Source of the DNA: Prorocentrum cordatum
Lineage: Eukaryota > Sar > Dinophyceae > Prorocentrales > Prorocentraceae
Reading direction: 5' to 3'
Assembly: GCA_963575745.1 (NCBI GenBank)
Contig: CAUYUJ010009502.1
Coordinates: 63,951-127,950 of the forward strand
DNA length: 64,000 bases
Shown: positions 45,103 to 53,938 of the stretch, piece after piece
Layout of the letters: each line of letters starts with the position of its first letter
Numbering within the stretch: the first letter of the stretch is position 1
Translations under genes and position numbers: made by a program
Notes under the pieces: model-generated
Databases searched by the model: none
What the model was told of the DNA's origin: nothing
What the model saw: the letters and a program-made list of their open reading frames with translations, nothing else

Positions 45103-45780
45103 TCATGCGGGTTGTTCGCGTATAAACCACCTCCTTGCATTGTCTTGAGTAACAGCTGTTTTACCACAATAAATTGTATGTAGCAAATCTTCCTTACGAT
45201 GCTGTTCCCAAGTGGTATAGTTGGCTTTGTAGTTGTAGTAGGAGGGTGGTCCTGTGGTGCGGCAGCTGGGCTGTAGCATGGCTACCCGTACGAGGCACAC
45301 TGCGAAGTAACGGTCTACAGCTCGCTGCACCGAGGGACCCCCCAGGTCGACACATGTGGTCTTGTCTAAGTTGCCTCCTGAGGAGAGACCCCCTGAGAAG
45401 GCAAGCTCCGAAATACCACCCTCACCTCCGCAAAGCTCCAACATATCCACGCACTTGTTGTGACCATAACATAGAGTGGCCACGATGCTATATATGTCCG
45501 CGTGTGCGTCGGGCATGGATGTGGGGAGGGTAAGGAACAAGTCATCCTCCTCATCTGAGCTTATCAGCTCGACAGGGACGTCAGTGCTCCAGGTCGCCAT
45601 AAGATCCTGTCCGAGTCCTGACAAGTCGTCACCGCAATCATCGTTTCCATCTTCAACGTGCTTTTTGATGCGGCGAGGCTTGATGCCTGCCTCCTTTTCG
45701 GCTTTGAGCCTTTCCTTCTGTTTGATACGCGACTCCGTAGGTAAGACTTGCTCGTCTTGTTCATCGGTCTGCGTGCCCAT
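45103..45780 (-). pseudogene. Element 2 C5-methyltransferase-like domain, N-part
   Basis: 225 residues. The first ~100 are acidic and basic linker. Then VDMLELCGGEGGISELAF (about 111-128), an S-adenosylmethionine-type glycine-rich motif; TTCVDLGGPSVQRAV with an Asp after the second strand; and LQPSCRTTGPPSYYN, in the place of the PPC loop. It ends at TGA (45,103-45,105) after REQPA. The next residues, AWMDDISPAV, continue in the same frame, so this is a nonsense mutation within one protein. Domains like this occur in copia elements of dinoflagellates; methylation activity is not shown. Confidence 0.7.
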
Positions 45781-45870
45781 CGTCGTTGATGAGTGGGTAC
45801 CTGCTTCAATCGCCAGAGTCGGGAGGGGAGAAGGACAGTCATCTATGATGACGCGTCTGGGTTTCTGTGG

Positions 45871-46335
45871 TTATTGAGTAGGCTTGTTTCCGAGCATGAC
45901 CGGTTCCTCGGGCTGCCAGTACATCCGTGTACTGATGTTGGCAACCCCTGTAGGTAGTGGTGCATGCCAATCATATCCTGTTGGTTGATCGGCTACTGCG
46001 ATATCCTGAATAATCGCGTTGGTATCCAGGTTGATCGTTACACATCGGATGACGTCAGACCATTTCGGTCCTCCTTTATTGGTCGTCACATAGTGATGTA
46101 TGTTGTGATCCGTACGTGTATAGGTGTTCAAGTATATCGGCACGTTTCCGCGCGTAGTGTTGCTTCCGAGGATTTTGTCGTTGAGGTGACGGATAAGTGC
46201 GATGCGTGTCTGAGCTCGCCATTCATCATGTCGTACCGCTTGGCCGTACCAATCCAACACATGTTGTGGTATCGCCAATTTGCACGTACATGCCCACAAC
46301 TTAGAGCTAATCGGTATTGATGTGGCTACCTGCAT
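45871..46335 (-). CDS. Element 2 unrecognised segment
   Basis: 154 residues (VATSIPISSKLWACTCKL at the start, ending in PVMLGNKPTQ). Mostly polar with a TRTDHNIHHYV stretch; no domain recognised. It contains two of the mini-hairpins, at 46,140-46,153 (RGNVP, one wobble pair) and 45,882-45,895 (LGNKP, one C-A mismatch), so it belongs to the element. Probably a piece of polyprotein between protease and methyltransferase-like domain. Confidence 0.5.
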   Translation of the reverse strand: MQVATSIPISSKLWACTCKLAIPQHVLDWYGQAVRHDEWRAQTRIALIRHLNDKILGSNTTRGNVPIYLNTYTRTDHNIHHYVTTNKGGPKWSDVIRCVTINLDTNAIIQDIAVADQPTGYDWHAPLPTGVANISTRMYWQPEEPVMLGNKPTQ

Positions 46336-47023
46336 ATAGGTAGACTCGGTGTATTGTCTTGCATATTAAACCTAATACCGAAATTACATAAACGCATCCG
46401 TACTACCGTCAATTGAAGATCTTCCAGAGTATCACGCATTGGGGATAAATTCCAAACGTATCCTGGGGGCCAAACACTATAATTTTCATGCGGAGCTTCT
46501 TAGCTTTTGTCAGAAGGCTTGAATGCGCGACCAGCGTGGGGCTACTCTCTTTCCTGGGGCTCGTACGTACCAGTCACCCGGGGTACTAACCCATATTAGA
46601 GTATAGTCCCCACTGATCACCGCACCCAGGTAATCTGCGCCCACAGTCGCCCTGAGCTCATTGTGGGAAATGCGATCACAGATATAACCTCGGGTACGGA
46701 GGTCAGCGCAAGCCTCTCTCGCATCTTCGATGACGAAAGCTCTTTTGCTATGGCAGGTTGCCCCGCTGCCCTTGTTACCCCCTGGCCTTTCGGCTATCAG
46801 GCAAGGCGACGAGGGGGCAGCGTCGCCCTGCCATCTTCAAGATAAAGAAGATGCGCCTGCAACGTCTGCCAGCATCTGGGCTTCCCTCAGATGCTGGAGC
46901 TCAGCGCTGCAGCGAGCGGTAGCCTCAGAGGCGGATTGCTCCGCGCATGTGGCCAGCATGGATGGATTATCCATCAGCTGCTTCAATAGGCCTTTCGACC
47001 TTGCGTCGTCGACCGTCTGCGGC
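46336..47023 (-). other. Element 2 interval with little coding signal
   Basis: 46,336-46,836 has no convincing frame. 46,837-47,076 encodes a short Ala/Glu/Arg-rich helical segment (SEATARCSAELQHLREAQML) that may continue the protease polyprotein in another frame. No hairpin copies of good quality were found here. Confidence 0.45.
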
Positions 47024-47932
47024 TCATGGTTCCCGTATCCCATCACTATCTTCCGGCGGGACCGTACAGCATCCATGGGTACAAGTCCGCCATGCTGGGC
47101 CAGTGTCCTCCTGCAATTGTTGGCGCTCTTGCGCAGGGGACGGCTCGCCTGTCAGCACCGTCTGGAACGATGTTGTACTTGTGCTCGAGGCGGGTTGCCC
47201 CGCGGCTCCGAATCGATCACACCTGATTGACAGATGTCCTGATGGCAACTTCGTTGTCGGCATGATCTTGGAGCCCTCGGGGAGTTCCATCTTGACCTGT
47301 CCCTTCCCAGGGAATATCAGCTTCTCCTGGCCTCGTTCGAGCACAATGATAGAGCGCTTGTCCTGCGCACTGTCGAGGCCCAGGATAGCTGGCAGGTACT
47401 TGCCACAGCCTGACACAATATTGGTCTTGTACGAATCGGGCTGGGTCGAGCCCTGGTACTCGCAGGCAATGCTGAAGGTGCCCACGGTATCAGCTGGGGC
47501 CGACCCCTCGCCTGCCCCGTTGATGTTCAATCGAGAACGAGGTTCAAACGTACAAGGACGATTATGTGCCTCAGCAGCCTGGACGGACTTGCGGCTCGCA
47601 TTTTCTCCCATTATGTTAATATTCGAGCCCACGTCTATGAGGATTGAATTTCCACCCTTCTCAAGAAAGGTCTTACTAGGCTGCTTGATGTGCACTGTCT
47701 CTGAAGTGTCGGCTGCGCTGTCTGGCGGGTCCCCCCGCATCTCGGTCGTACTTCTTGGCGGGTTTCCCCGCGTCGTGCTGGCGCATGGCCTTCCTGCGGC
47801 CATGCGTGCCAGGTCGACGTACTGGAAGTACGACCCGTTCTGGGCTTGAGCGCCCTGTTCCTCCCGCCAGTTGGCATACTCATCACGCATGCTCGGGCAC
47901 TGTTCGCGGGTAGTGCGCCGCGTCAGCGTCAA
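47024..47932 (-). CDS. Element 2 aspartic protease region
   Basis: 302 residues. GNSILIDVGSNINIMGE (D100-V101-G102-S103) fits the retropepsin active site with Thr replaced by Val, so DVG rather than DTG. KYLPAILGLDSAQDKRSII (about 179-196) fits the later copia protease segment. RGNPP and RGDPP (hairpins 47,758 and 47,725) precede the active site; hairpin 47,190 lies near the end in another codon phase. It overlaps the end of the RING frame by four bases (TTGA). The protease would process the polyprotein; the Thr-to-Val change may weaken it. Confidence 0.75.
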   Translation of the reverse strand: MTLTRRTTREQCPSMRDEYANWREEQGAQAQNGSYFQYVDLARMAAGRPCASTTRGNPPRSTTEMRGDPPDSAADTSETVHIKQPSKTFLEKGGNSILIDVGSNINIMGENASRKSVQAAEAHNRPCTFEPRSRLNINGAGEGSAPADTVGTFSIACEYQGSTQPDSYKTNIVSGCGKYLPAILGLDSAQDKRSIIVLERGQEKLIFPGKGQVKMELPEGSKIMPTTKLPSGHLSIRCDRFGAAGQPASSTSTTSFQTVLTGEPSPAQERQQLQEDTGPAWRTCTHGCCTVPPEDSDGIREP

Positions 47933-48702
47933 GTACGATGAAGGGCGATGTCCTGTAATCCCTCATTCGTAAGGTGGCCCCTGCATTGCAACCACTCGTC
48001 GAACTCATTGTTCGTTGCTGAGAGCTCGACGGCCCTGACTGCTGTTGCCGGTGTCGCCACTGACGAGTCTGAGAGATCAAACAACTCGCTCTCAGGATTA
48101 TCGGCGCCCAGCATGAACGCGGTGTGCGCATTGTCCATCTGGGTCTGGAAGTGGCGAACACGCAGTTCTCGAAGCTGTTCAGGGTCTAGTGGCAGCTCGG
48201 TCCCATCCCCACCTTGGGGTGACATTGGAGGAGCCACCTGCCCGACTCCAGGCTCGTAATGAGTTGGAGGAATCGGCGCAGGTGGGGTATTAGGCAGGTT
48301 TCCCTGCTGTGGCGCCGTCATCGGGATAAGCTGGTCGAAGCATCCCGTCTCCATCGGCGTCCTCACCTCCTCTGGCGGGTTTCCCCGCTGTTGGGACTGC
48401 GCTGTCTGCCTGTCCAGCATACTGGCTGTAATTTCCTCCACCATGCCCCGCAATTCCCGCAGCTCCCTCGCTGCCTGTTCGGGAGCCTGAGTGACGGAGC
48501 CGGTCCATGGAAACGATGACGCTATGATGCCTGGCGCTCGGCAGATAGCACATACTGGTTGCTGAGGATCTCCCTCTCGCTGATTCGCAACATGGCCCAC
48601 CGCATTCGAGTTCCAGCACTCCTCGTGGAACAGATGGTTGCACCTCAAGCGGTAGATGCTCCCCCCCGGCTGAAATTCCTCGAGGCATACCGCGCAGGTG
48701 TC
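47929..48702 (-). CDS. Element 2 RING-H2 finger protein segment
   Basis: Reading from the base after a TAA (48,703-48,705), residues 2-5 are DTCAVC, then a full RING-H2 signature: C-x2-C-x14-C-x-H-x2-H-x2-C-x21-C-x2-C (CAVC at 48,685-48,696, CNHLFHEEC, CAIC near 48,541-48,552). All eight ligands are present. RING-H2 fingers recruit E2 enzymes and act as ubiquitin ligases (family knowledge). The rest (about 200 residues) is Pro/Gln-rich with a helical LRELRGMVEEITASML stretch and hairpins at 48,294 (QGNLP) and 48,375 (RGNPP). It is in frame with the Tpt1 segment upstream, so it was probably one polyprotein. No other RING was seen in the window. Confidence 0.85.
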   Translation of the reverse strand, partial: DTCAVCLEEFQPGGSIYRLRCNHLFHEECWNSNAVGHVANQREGDPQQPVCAICRAPGIIASSFPWTGSVTQAPEQAARELRELRGMVEEITASMLDRQTAQSQQRGNPPEEVRTPMETGCFDQLIPMTAPQQGNLPNTPPAPIPPTHYEPGVGQVAPPMSPQGGDGTELPLDPEQLRELRVRHFQTQMDNAHTAFMLGADNPESELFDLSDSSVATPATAVRAVELSATNNEFDEWLQCRGHLTNEGLQDIALHRT

Positions 48703-48891
48703 TTACATCCCAGTATAGATTTCCACGTCTGCCGCCCTAGGGTACACCCGCCGCTGCCGCTCCAGGACTGTTTCGGAGCCCAGGAAAGCAGCTGGGGGAT
48801 CTCCTGCGGGAGCTAGTACTTCTGGCGTTATGGCAACCACTGCTGGAGGAGCTGCCGTTGCGGAGGCTGCGGGCGACACGGCTGGCGAGTT

Positions 48892-51390
48892 TCATCGCAT
48901 AGGTGAGCCTCTGTTCCTCACGACCTCAAGTGCAGTTGCACGTGCTTGGTCACGTGCGCTCTGTACTGCCTGCCTGCGCCTGAAACACGCCTGTTGAGTG
49001 TGGTACGTCTGCCTGATGTAGTCTGGTACTCCCCTACTGCCTGATGATATCGAATGGGCAGTAGGCTGGACGGCCACCTCTGGCGTTGTCGGTGCAGGCA
49101 TGAAAGCCATGTGCGGATACATGGACTGATCACTGCAGCGCACATTCGTGAGGCTATGAAACTGATCCGCCGTCTCGCGAACTAATCTGTTCGGGGCTCT
49201 AGACCCGTCTGGGTACAGTGGCGGATCCATTGGTGCTGGCGCTGGCCTCTGGCCCTGAGCCATGCTCGGATGAGCATTGAAAGCCGGGATAAAGGCTCGT
49301 TGCCGAGCAGGGTCACGTGGATTCGGACCCTCTGGCTCCCAGGACCAGGCTGGCCTCCACCTCTGACCGCTCGGGTGGGGAAGGTTGTGACTCTGCACCT
49401 GTTGTACCGCAGCTGCCACCCTTGCGCGGTAGTCATCAGGCACTCCAGCAGCAGTAGTTTGGCCAGCAAAAGGTCGGTGGTGCACTGGAGTGCCGGGCAG
49501 GTTTCCCTGCAGACTCGTTGGCGTGCCGGGTGGCACCATGCTCAGAAGAGCTGTGCCATGCTCAGCTCTGGCCGCGGCGATCCGCTCCATGAGAGTGCCA
49601 TTCGTGGCAGACCGACCAGGAGTCCCAAACGGAGACTGCGCTGGTGGCGTCGCCACTGGGGTCATGCCCCTCGGTGTGTGCATGCTATGCGAGGGGCTGC
49701 CTGGCATCTGCTCGAATCGAGCAGGCTCTCCGAAGACGCGGCCGAACGTTTGCGGGTCTCCCTGCGGTTCGGGCATGTCGTTTCTGAGTCCATTAACGGG
49801 CAGGTTTCCCTGCATGGCCTGGCGGTTACGCGTCACCATGGCGGACATAGCTCCCTGACCTGCGGCCCAGGGATCTTGCTGGCACAGTCTGTCCGCTAGC
49901 TGTTCCACCTGCTCAGGATTTAGAGCAGCCGCGATCTGATCCAGATCTGAGGTGCTGAGGACCTGCCAAGATATGGCACTAGGCCCTTGGCTTGGAGCAC
50001 GGCTTGGAGCCGCGCTTCCTGCCTCACTCTCGTTGACCATGAGGATCTGGTGGATCTCGGGCTGGTTTCCCAGCACTGTTGGGCTGCAATGGTCCCCTAC
50101 CTCTCTTTGACCATGAACCGTATGAGGCTCATTAGCCTCTCGGTCAAGAGACCATCTGTGCTTGATACGAGCACTGCCCACAGCGGTCCACCTGCTCGGG
50201 GCCGTCATTATGGCAGTGGAGACGCGTGCATTGCGACTGCCCAGATATTCTGGGTTCCGCCATTGCTTTCCTGCGGCAAGTTCTTCCACGTGCGTAATAT
50301 AATACGGCTCAGTAGTGCCGTCTTTTCCTTCTGATAGGAGAACCCCATTGTCGGACCAGCTAAATTCGATCCCGCCCTTCAGGGCTCGGTGCCAGTCCAC
50401 AAAGATAACGATCTCGGAATAGGGGCCCCATCCACTCTGCACGCCGCGACGACGAAGCGTCGGAACAAAGTTGATGTGTGATCGGCCAGTCCCTCTCTTC
50501 TTGGTGTTGTGTTCTTTACGACAAGATAGGCCATACCACATGATGCCCTCAAAGGCCATCCATCGTGCGCCGCGCATGGCAACCTCGGGGCATGGGGCCG
50601 GTCTCCCGGCAAGATTGTCGCGCAGTACAATGTACTTGTACAACGACCAAGGTGCCTTGAGCGTCCACGAGTGCCCTTGCGAGGCACGGATGAACATGTC
50701 GGATTTCCCAGAATCCCGCACCAGGACCTTGAACTGCAGACGCTGCTTCTCTTCACCATCCGACTCGCGGACGTGGGCGATTGCCATCATGATGGCAGCC
50801 ATCTGGTCAACCGTTCTATCGTAGAAGGTCTCGGCGATGATCTTGGCCTCATCCAGTCTCGGGCTGTACCCGCCCTGTCTCGTGCGTCCGTTGCGCCGCG
50901 GAAACTCGCGCACGAGCTCATCGAGATTGATCCATCCATCATGATCGTCGAACGTCTCAAGGCTCCACACTGCCTTGCGTGGTCTGTCAGGCGCGTGTCT
51001 GCAGATCCTGTTGAGGCATTTACTAAGCTGCTTGAGTGTATAAATACTTCTCGGAACAATACCTTTCTGCCTGCAGCTCTCCATGAATGCCCCATCTACC
51101 GAGCGCATCGGTGGAAGATTCCGCAGGGCACGTCGATCATTGATTAACGCCTGACTCCCGCTAGTAAAGGAAGTATCCCCTGGGTGATGCAGCTCATCCT
51201 CTGGCGGGCCCCCCCGCAAGGGAGCCTCTGTCACCGAAGAAGCTGCGGCTCCTGAGGGGAAGGATGCTGCAGCTGCAGCGCCTGGCGGGTTTCCCCGCGG
51301 CGTTTCTCGGCTGGCGCTGCCCCTGATCTTAGGCACCCAGGTACCCCTAGATAGAGCACTTTCCTCAGACCTCTTGGAGCGTGTCGCCAC
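48892..51390 (-). CDS. Element 2 RNA 2'-phosphotransferase (Tpt1/KptA) domain protein
   Basis: 832 residues; the start is not certain because the frame is open further upstream to TGA at 51,520. Residues about 118-365 match Tpt1/KptA: LKQLSKCLNRICRHAP with the R131-H132 pair, DGWINLDELV (151-160), FIRASQGHS with R235, GRSHINF with R303, and VIFVDWHRALKGGIEF plus SDNGVLLSEG at the end. These are the four Arg-His-Arg-Arg catalytic positions. The family's usual HGT motif reads RGA (273-275). Tpt1 uses NAD+ to remove the splice-junction 2'-phosphate from RNA. Residues 366-832 are Pro/Gln/Ala-rich with no known domain. The frame ends at a TGA made by one base change in a hairpin copy. Confidence 0.85.
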   Translation of the reverse strand: MATRSKRSEESALSRGTWVPKIRGSASRETPRGNPPGAAAAASFPSGAAASSVTEAPLRGGPPEDELHHPGDTSFTSGSQALINDRRALRNLPPMRSVDGAFMESCRQKGIVPRSIYTLKQLSKCLNRICRHAPDRPRKAVWSLETFDDHDGWINLDELVREFPRRNGRTRQGGYSPRLDEAKIIAETFYDRTVDQMAAIMMAIAHVRESDGEEKQRLQFKVLVRDSGKSDMFIRASQGHSWTLKAPWSLYKYIVLRDNLAGRPAPCPEVAMRGARWMAFEGIMWYGLSCRKEHNTKKRGTGRSHINFVPTLRRRGVQSGWGPYSEIVIFVDWHRALKGGIEFSWSDNGVLLSEGKDGTTEPYYITHVEELAAGKQWRNPEYLGSRNARVSTAIMTAPSRWTAVGSARIKHRWSLDREANEPHTVHGQREVGDHCSPTVLGNQPEIHQILMVNESEAGSAAPSRAPSQGPSAISWQVLSTSDLDQIAAALNPEQVEQLADRLCQQDPWAAGQGAMSAMVTRNRQAMQGNLPVNGLRNDMPEPQGDPQTFGRVFGEPARFEQMPGSPSHSMHTPRGMTPVATPPAQSPFGTPGRSATNGTLMERIAAARAEHGTALLSMVPPGTPTSLQGNLPGTPVHHRPFAGQTTAAGVPDDYRARVAAAVQQVQSHNLPHPSGQRWRPAWSWEPEGPNPRDPARQRAFIPAFNAHPSMAQGQRPAPAPMDPPLYPDGSRAPNRLVRETADQFHSLTNVRCSDQSMYPHMAFMPAPTTPEVAVQPTAHSISSGSRGVPDYIRQTYHTQQACFRRRQAVQSARDQARATALEVVRNRGSPMR

Positions 51391-51519
51391 AGGCGAGGCC
51401 GGCGCAGGGGTAAGCCCTGCACGCTCGAAAGCCTTGGCCTTGCTGGCGATAGAGCCGCTACGGCTAGGCTGCCGTCTGCGGACCTCCGAAAAGTCCTGAG
51501 GTTGCTGCCTGGGGCCAGG

Positions 51520-52632
51520 TCACTGCGCAGGAGTTGCTCGAGTCGGTGACTTCGGCATTTCAGAACGGGGCCTCTCCATCTGCACATCTAACCCGAGTTC
51601 CTCTAAGCGGGCCGACGTTTTCTGTCTCTCCCCCGAAGGCGCCCTGGGTGCACGCGTTTCGCTCTTGGCCTTCGGTTGGAGCGGGGGCCCCCTTGCCCCC
51701 TTCATATAGATCTCTTGTGACTCCAGCAGCATTTGGCGAGTTGCCTCGCGGGCGCGTTCGTCTGCCACTCGCCTGCGCTCCGCATCTGCTGCGGCTCGCT
51801 GAGCCTTCTGTTCGTCGTCATCCATCATCTCTGGCTGTTGGGCCTGACTGGAGACGCCAGGCGGGTTTCCCCGCATTCCAGGAAGACGATTGAGCGCATC
51901 GTTCTCTTCCTGGGTCATAGGCACAAGTCCCCTCGGAGGCTGGACCTCCTCGGTCATAGGGCTCCTGTGAGCCGTGGTTCCGAGACGACGGTTGATCTCG
52001 TCGATCTCTGCTTGAGTCATAGGAACCAACGGTGGATGACCCTCCTTTGCAGGAGTGCGGCCTCTATTCGGGCTCAAGCCCTCGTTGAGACCTACAGGGC
52101 GCCCAGGCCTGCGTTCCTGGAATGACTCTGAGCACGGACCACAGACTGCGTTGGGCCTGTAGAGCTTGCGTACCGCAATGATGGTCCGCAGCTGAGCCCG
52201 CACTGCCTCTATCTCAGGACGACGAATGTTCGTCGCGAGCTGGCAGCCACCCCGCATGGACCTGCCTCGGGCATCCCTGTAGGCTGGGTCGCCTCTTCCA
52301 AAAGCAGAATGCTCACCCGTTTGACGCCTAGGGTCGTTGTAGGCGAGCAACTGACCCCCTCGTCGAGAGGCATGTTCTGATGGGGCTGCTTGCCTCCATT
52401 CGCGTGGGGGCCGTGCTTGAGGGCGAGGGTCGCCCCCATGGCGTGGATGCGAGCGAGACCTCCTGGCACGTTCATCAGATGATGCCGCCGACGTGGCCTG
52501 AGCAGGAGCCGGCGGGGGTTCCTGCGGGGCCGCAGGCGGCGCATCTTGGGCAGGCAGGCCCCCCTGCTGACTGGAGTCTGGCATAATTGGCTCTTGTGCG
52601 GGGGCTGAAATCCACCTCCTCGTCTTCACCAT
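51520..52632 (-). CDS. Element 2 unrecognised Pro/Arg-rich segment
   Basis: 370 residues in the same frame as the Tpt1 segment, ending at TGA (51,520-51,522) with the frame open on both sides. It contains an internal duplication (LVPMTQAEIDEINRRLG and LVPMTQEENDALNRLPG) and a likely coiled coil (AADAERRRVADERAREATRQ). Hairpins at 52,554 (QGGLP), 51,861 (RGNPP) and 51,736. No family recognised; perhaps part of an enlarged Gag or a spacer ahead of Tpt1. Confidence 0.6.
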   Translation of the reverse strand: MVKTRRWISAPAQEPIMPDSSQQGGLPAQDAPPAAPQEPPPAPAQATSAASSDERARRSRSHPRHGGDPRPQARPPREWRQAAPSEHASRRGGQLLAYNDPRRQTGEHSAFGRGDPAYRDARGRSMRGGCQLATNIRRPEIEAVRAQLRTIIAVRKLYRPNAVCGPCSESFQERRPGRPVGLNEGLSPNRGRTPAKEGHPPLVPMTQAEIDEINRRLGTTAHRSPMTEEVQPPRGLVPMTQEENDALNRLPGMRGNPPGVSSQAQQPEMMDDDEQKAQRAAADAERRRVADERAREATRQMLLESQEIYMKGARGPPLQPKAKSETRAPRAPSGERQKTSARLEELGLDVQMERPRSEMPKSPTRATPAQ

Positions 52633-53629
52633 TGACTTCCATCATCATGAGGATGGTGGTCTCGTCCTCGCACATCCCACATCCATCGCCCTCTTCATCT
52701 TCTGACATAGGATTGCCAATGACGGTGGTCATTGGTTCAGCCGGGACGGGCGAGTTTCCCTGCTGTACAAGCGTCTGAGCATCGCTTGGCTGCCCCGGCG
52801 CCGGCGTCACGGCAGTCGGCTCAGGCTCGTTACCGAGCATAGCGTGCACCTCGAGATGATCATAGTCACATGAAGGAAGCCCGATAACATTTCGCACGGC
52901 CGCGCGGCTGGGTTGTAGCCCCGCCGCCGGGAGACCCCATCCCGGCGGAGGGAGAGCCCGTCCACGCATGGATATGGGCCTTTCAAGGGCTTGGCGCCAT
53001 CTCCCTCTAGAATACCACACATATCGCTGCACGTCCTCAGGGTGCACGCTGTCGATAAGAGTAAGGGCCGCTAACACTAACTCCGAGTCGTCACAAGCAT
53101 CGGCGTCTTGTAGCATCACGTGGCCACTTTCGACACTCTCTTGACTCTCGGGATTTGCTACGACCAGTACAGCGTGCATCTGCATGAGAGTCTGCAGTAT
53201 CGCGTGCGGTCCGTACTCGCCTGGCGCGAGCATGCCAGGCGGTACGTGCGGGTTCCCTGGCACGCCCACAGTGAATGCTTGAGACTCTAATTCCATCAGA
53301 TCACCATAATTTGGAGGATATACTGGAGTGGGCCTGTTTCCAGGCATAAGGTCGGGTTGACGTCGAAGGTTGTGGTCAACCTCCGAAGGCGAGGCCTCAA
53401 GAGTGACCTCCTCGCCACTGCTCTCGTAGGCCAAGATGTCGCCTGGGTTACCGAACATCCAGTCGAAGAAAGATAAGGGTTGGCTTCCCAGCGCCCCATT
53501 CTCCACAGGCCTAAGCTCGATATTTCCGAGAACAAACCTGCGCAGGTACTCGAGGTAGTGCGCGTACAGTCCATGGCCGTACGCCTCGAGCTCGCCCAAG
53601 TTGTCCACACTGTTAGCCCAAGTGAAAAT
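52475..53629 (-). CDS. Element 2 unrecognised acidic segment
   Basis: 377 residues from 53,608, with the frame open a little further upstream. It follows the Gag zinc knuckle in a different frame. Begins NLGELEAYGHGLYAHYLEYL, a helical stretch, then Pro/Gly-rich and acidic sequence ending in MCEDETTILMMMEVNGEDEE. Hairpins at 53,332 (PGNRP) and 52,825 (LGNEP) and a weak one near 53,480 (LGSQP). The last ~45 residues overlap the next frame and are probably out of register. Function unknown. Confidence 0.55.
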   Translation of the reverse strand: MFTWANSVDNLGELEAYGHGLYAHYLEYLRRFVLGNIELRPVENGALGSQPLSFFDWMFGNPGDILAYESSGEEVTLEASPSEVDHNLRRQPDLMPGNRPTPVYPPNYGDLMELESQAFTVGVPGNPHVPPGMLAPGEYGPHAILQTLMQMHAVLVVANPESQESVESGHVMLQDADACDDSELVLAALTLIDSVHPEDVQRYVWYSRGRWRQALERPISMRGRALPPPGWGLPAAGLQPSRAAVRNVIGLPSCDYDHLEVHAMLGNEPEPTAVTPAPGQPSDAQTLVQQGNSPVPAEPMTTVIGNPMSEDEEGDGCGMCEDETTILMMMEVNGEDEEVDFSPRTRANYARLQSAGGPACPRCAACGPAGTPAGSCSGHVGGII

Positions 53630-53634
53630 ATATG

Positions 53635-53842
53635 TTACACAGCCTCGAAATCTCGGAGGCTCAGATATTCCATAGATGGTTCACTTGAGCCGAAATGGAC
53701 TTCGGTCGATCTGCCCTTCCCATTTCCCTTCGCTGGACAATCCTTTACAAGATGATCGGTACTATCACACTCATGGCACTTTAGGATCTGGCCGTCTCTA
53801 CCTCGCGGGTTTCCCCGCCTACTTCTACCTTTGCCCGAGGTA
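53635..53842 (-). pseudogene. Element 2 Gag zinc knuckle, out of frame
   Basis: In a frame ending at TAA (53,635-53,637) lies LKCHECDSTDHLVKDCPAKG, a CCHC knuckle C-x2-C-x4-H-x4-C (53,737-53,778), preceded by a Gly/Lys/Arg-rich stretch and RRGNPRGRDGQ, whose RGNP is hairpin 53,805-53,818. The main gag frame (53,939-55,042) ends just upstream in another frame, so Gag has at least one frameshift around 53,850-53,940. The knuckle should bind the element RNA. Confidence 0.8.
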
Positions 53843-53938
53843 TTCCCACGGCCTTTTCCACTGCCTTTCCCCAGAAAAATATCCCACCATACTGATCATC
53901 TGAAAGCCTCTGGAGGAAAGCCGAGATGCCTCGTCCAC

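Noticed and set aside
50885-50905. GCGGAAACTCGC on the plus strand near 50,890 as another GNRA hairpin
   Set aside because: It is on the antisense strand and the stem is not complementary beyond three pairs; the codons fit the Tpt1 reading (REFPRR).
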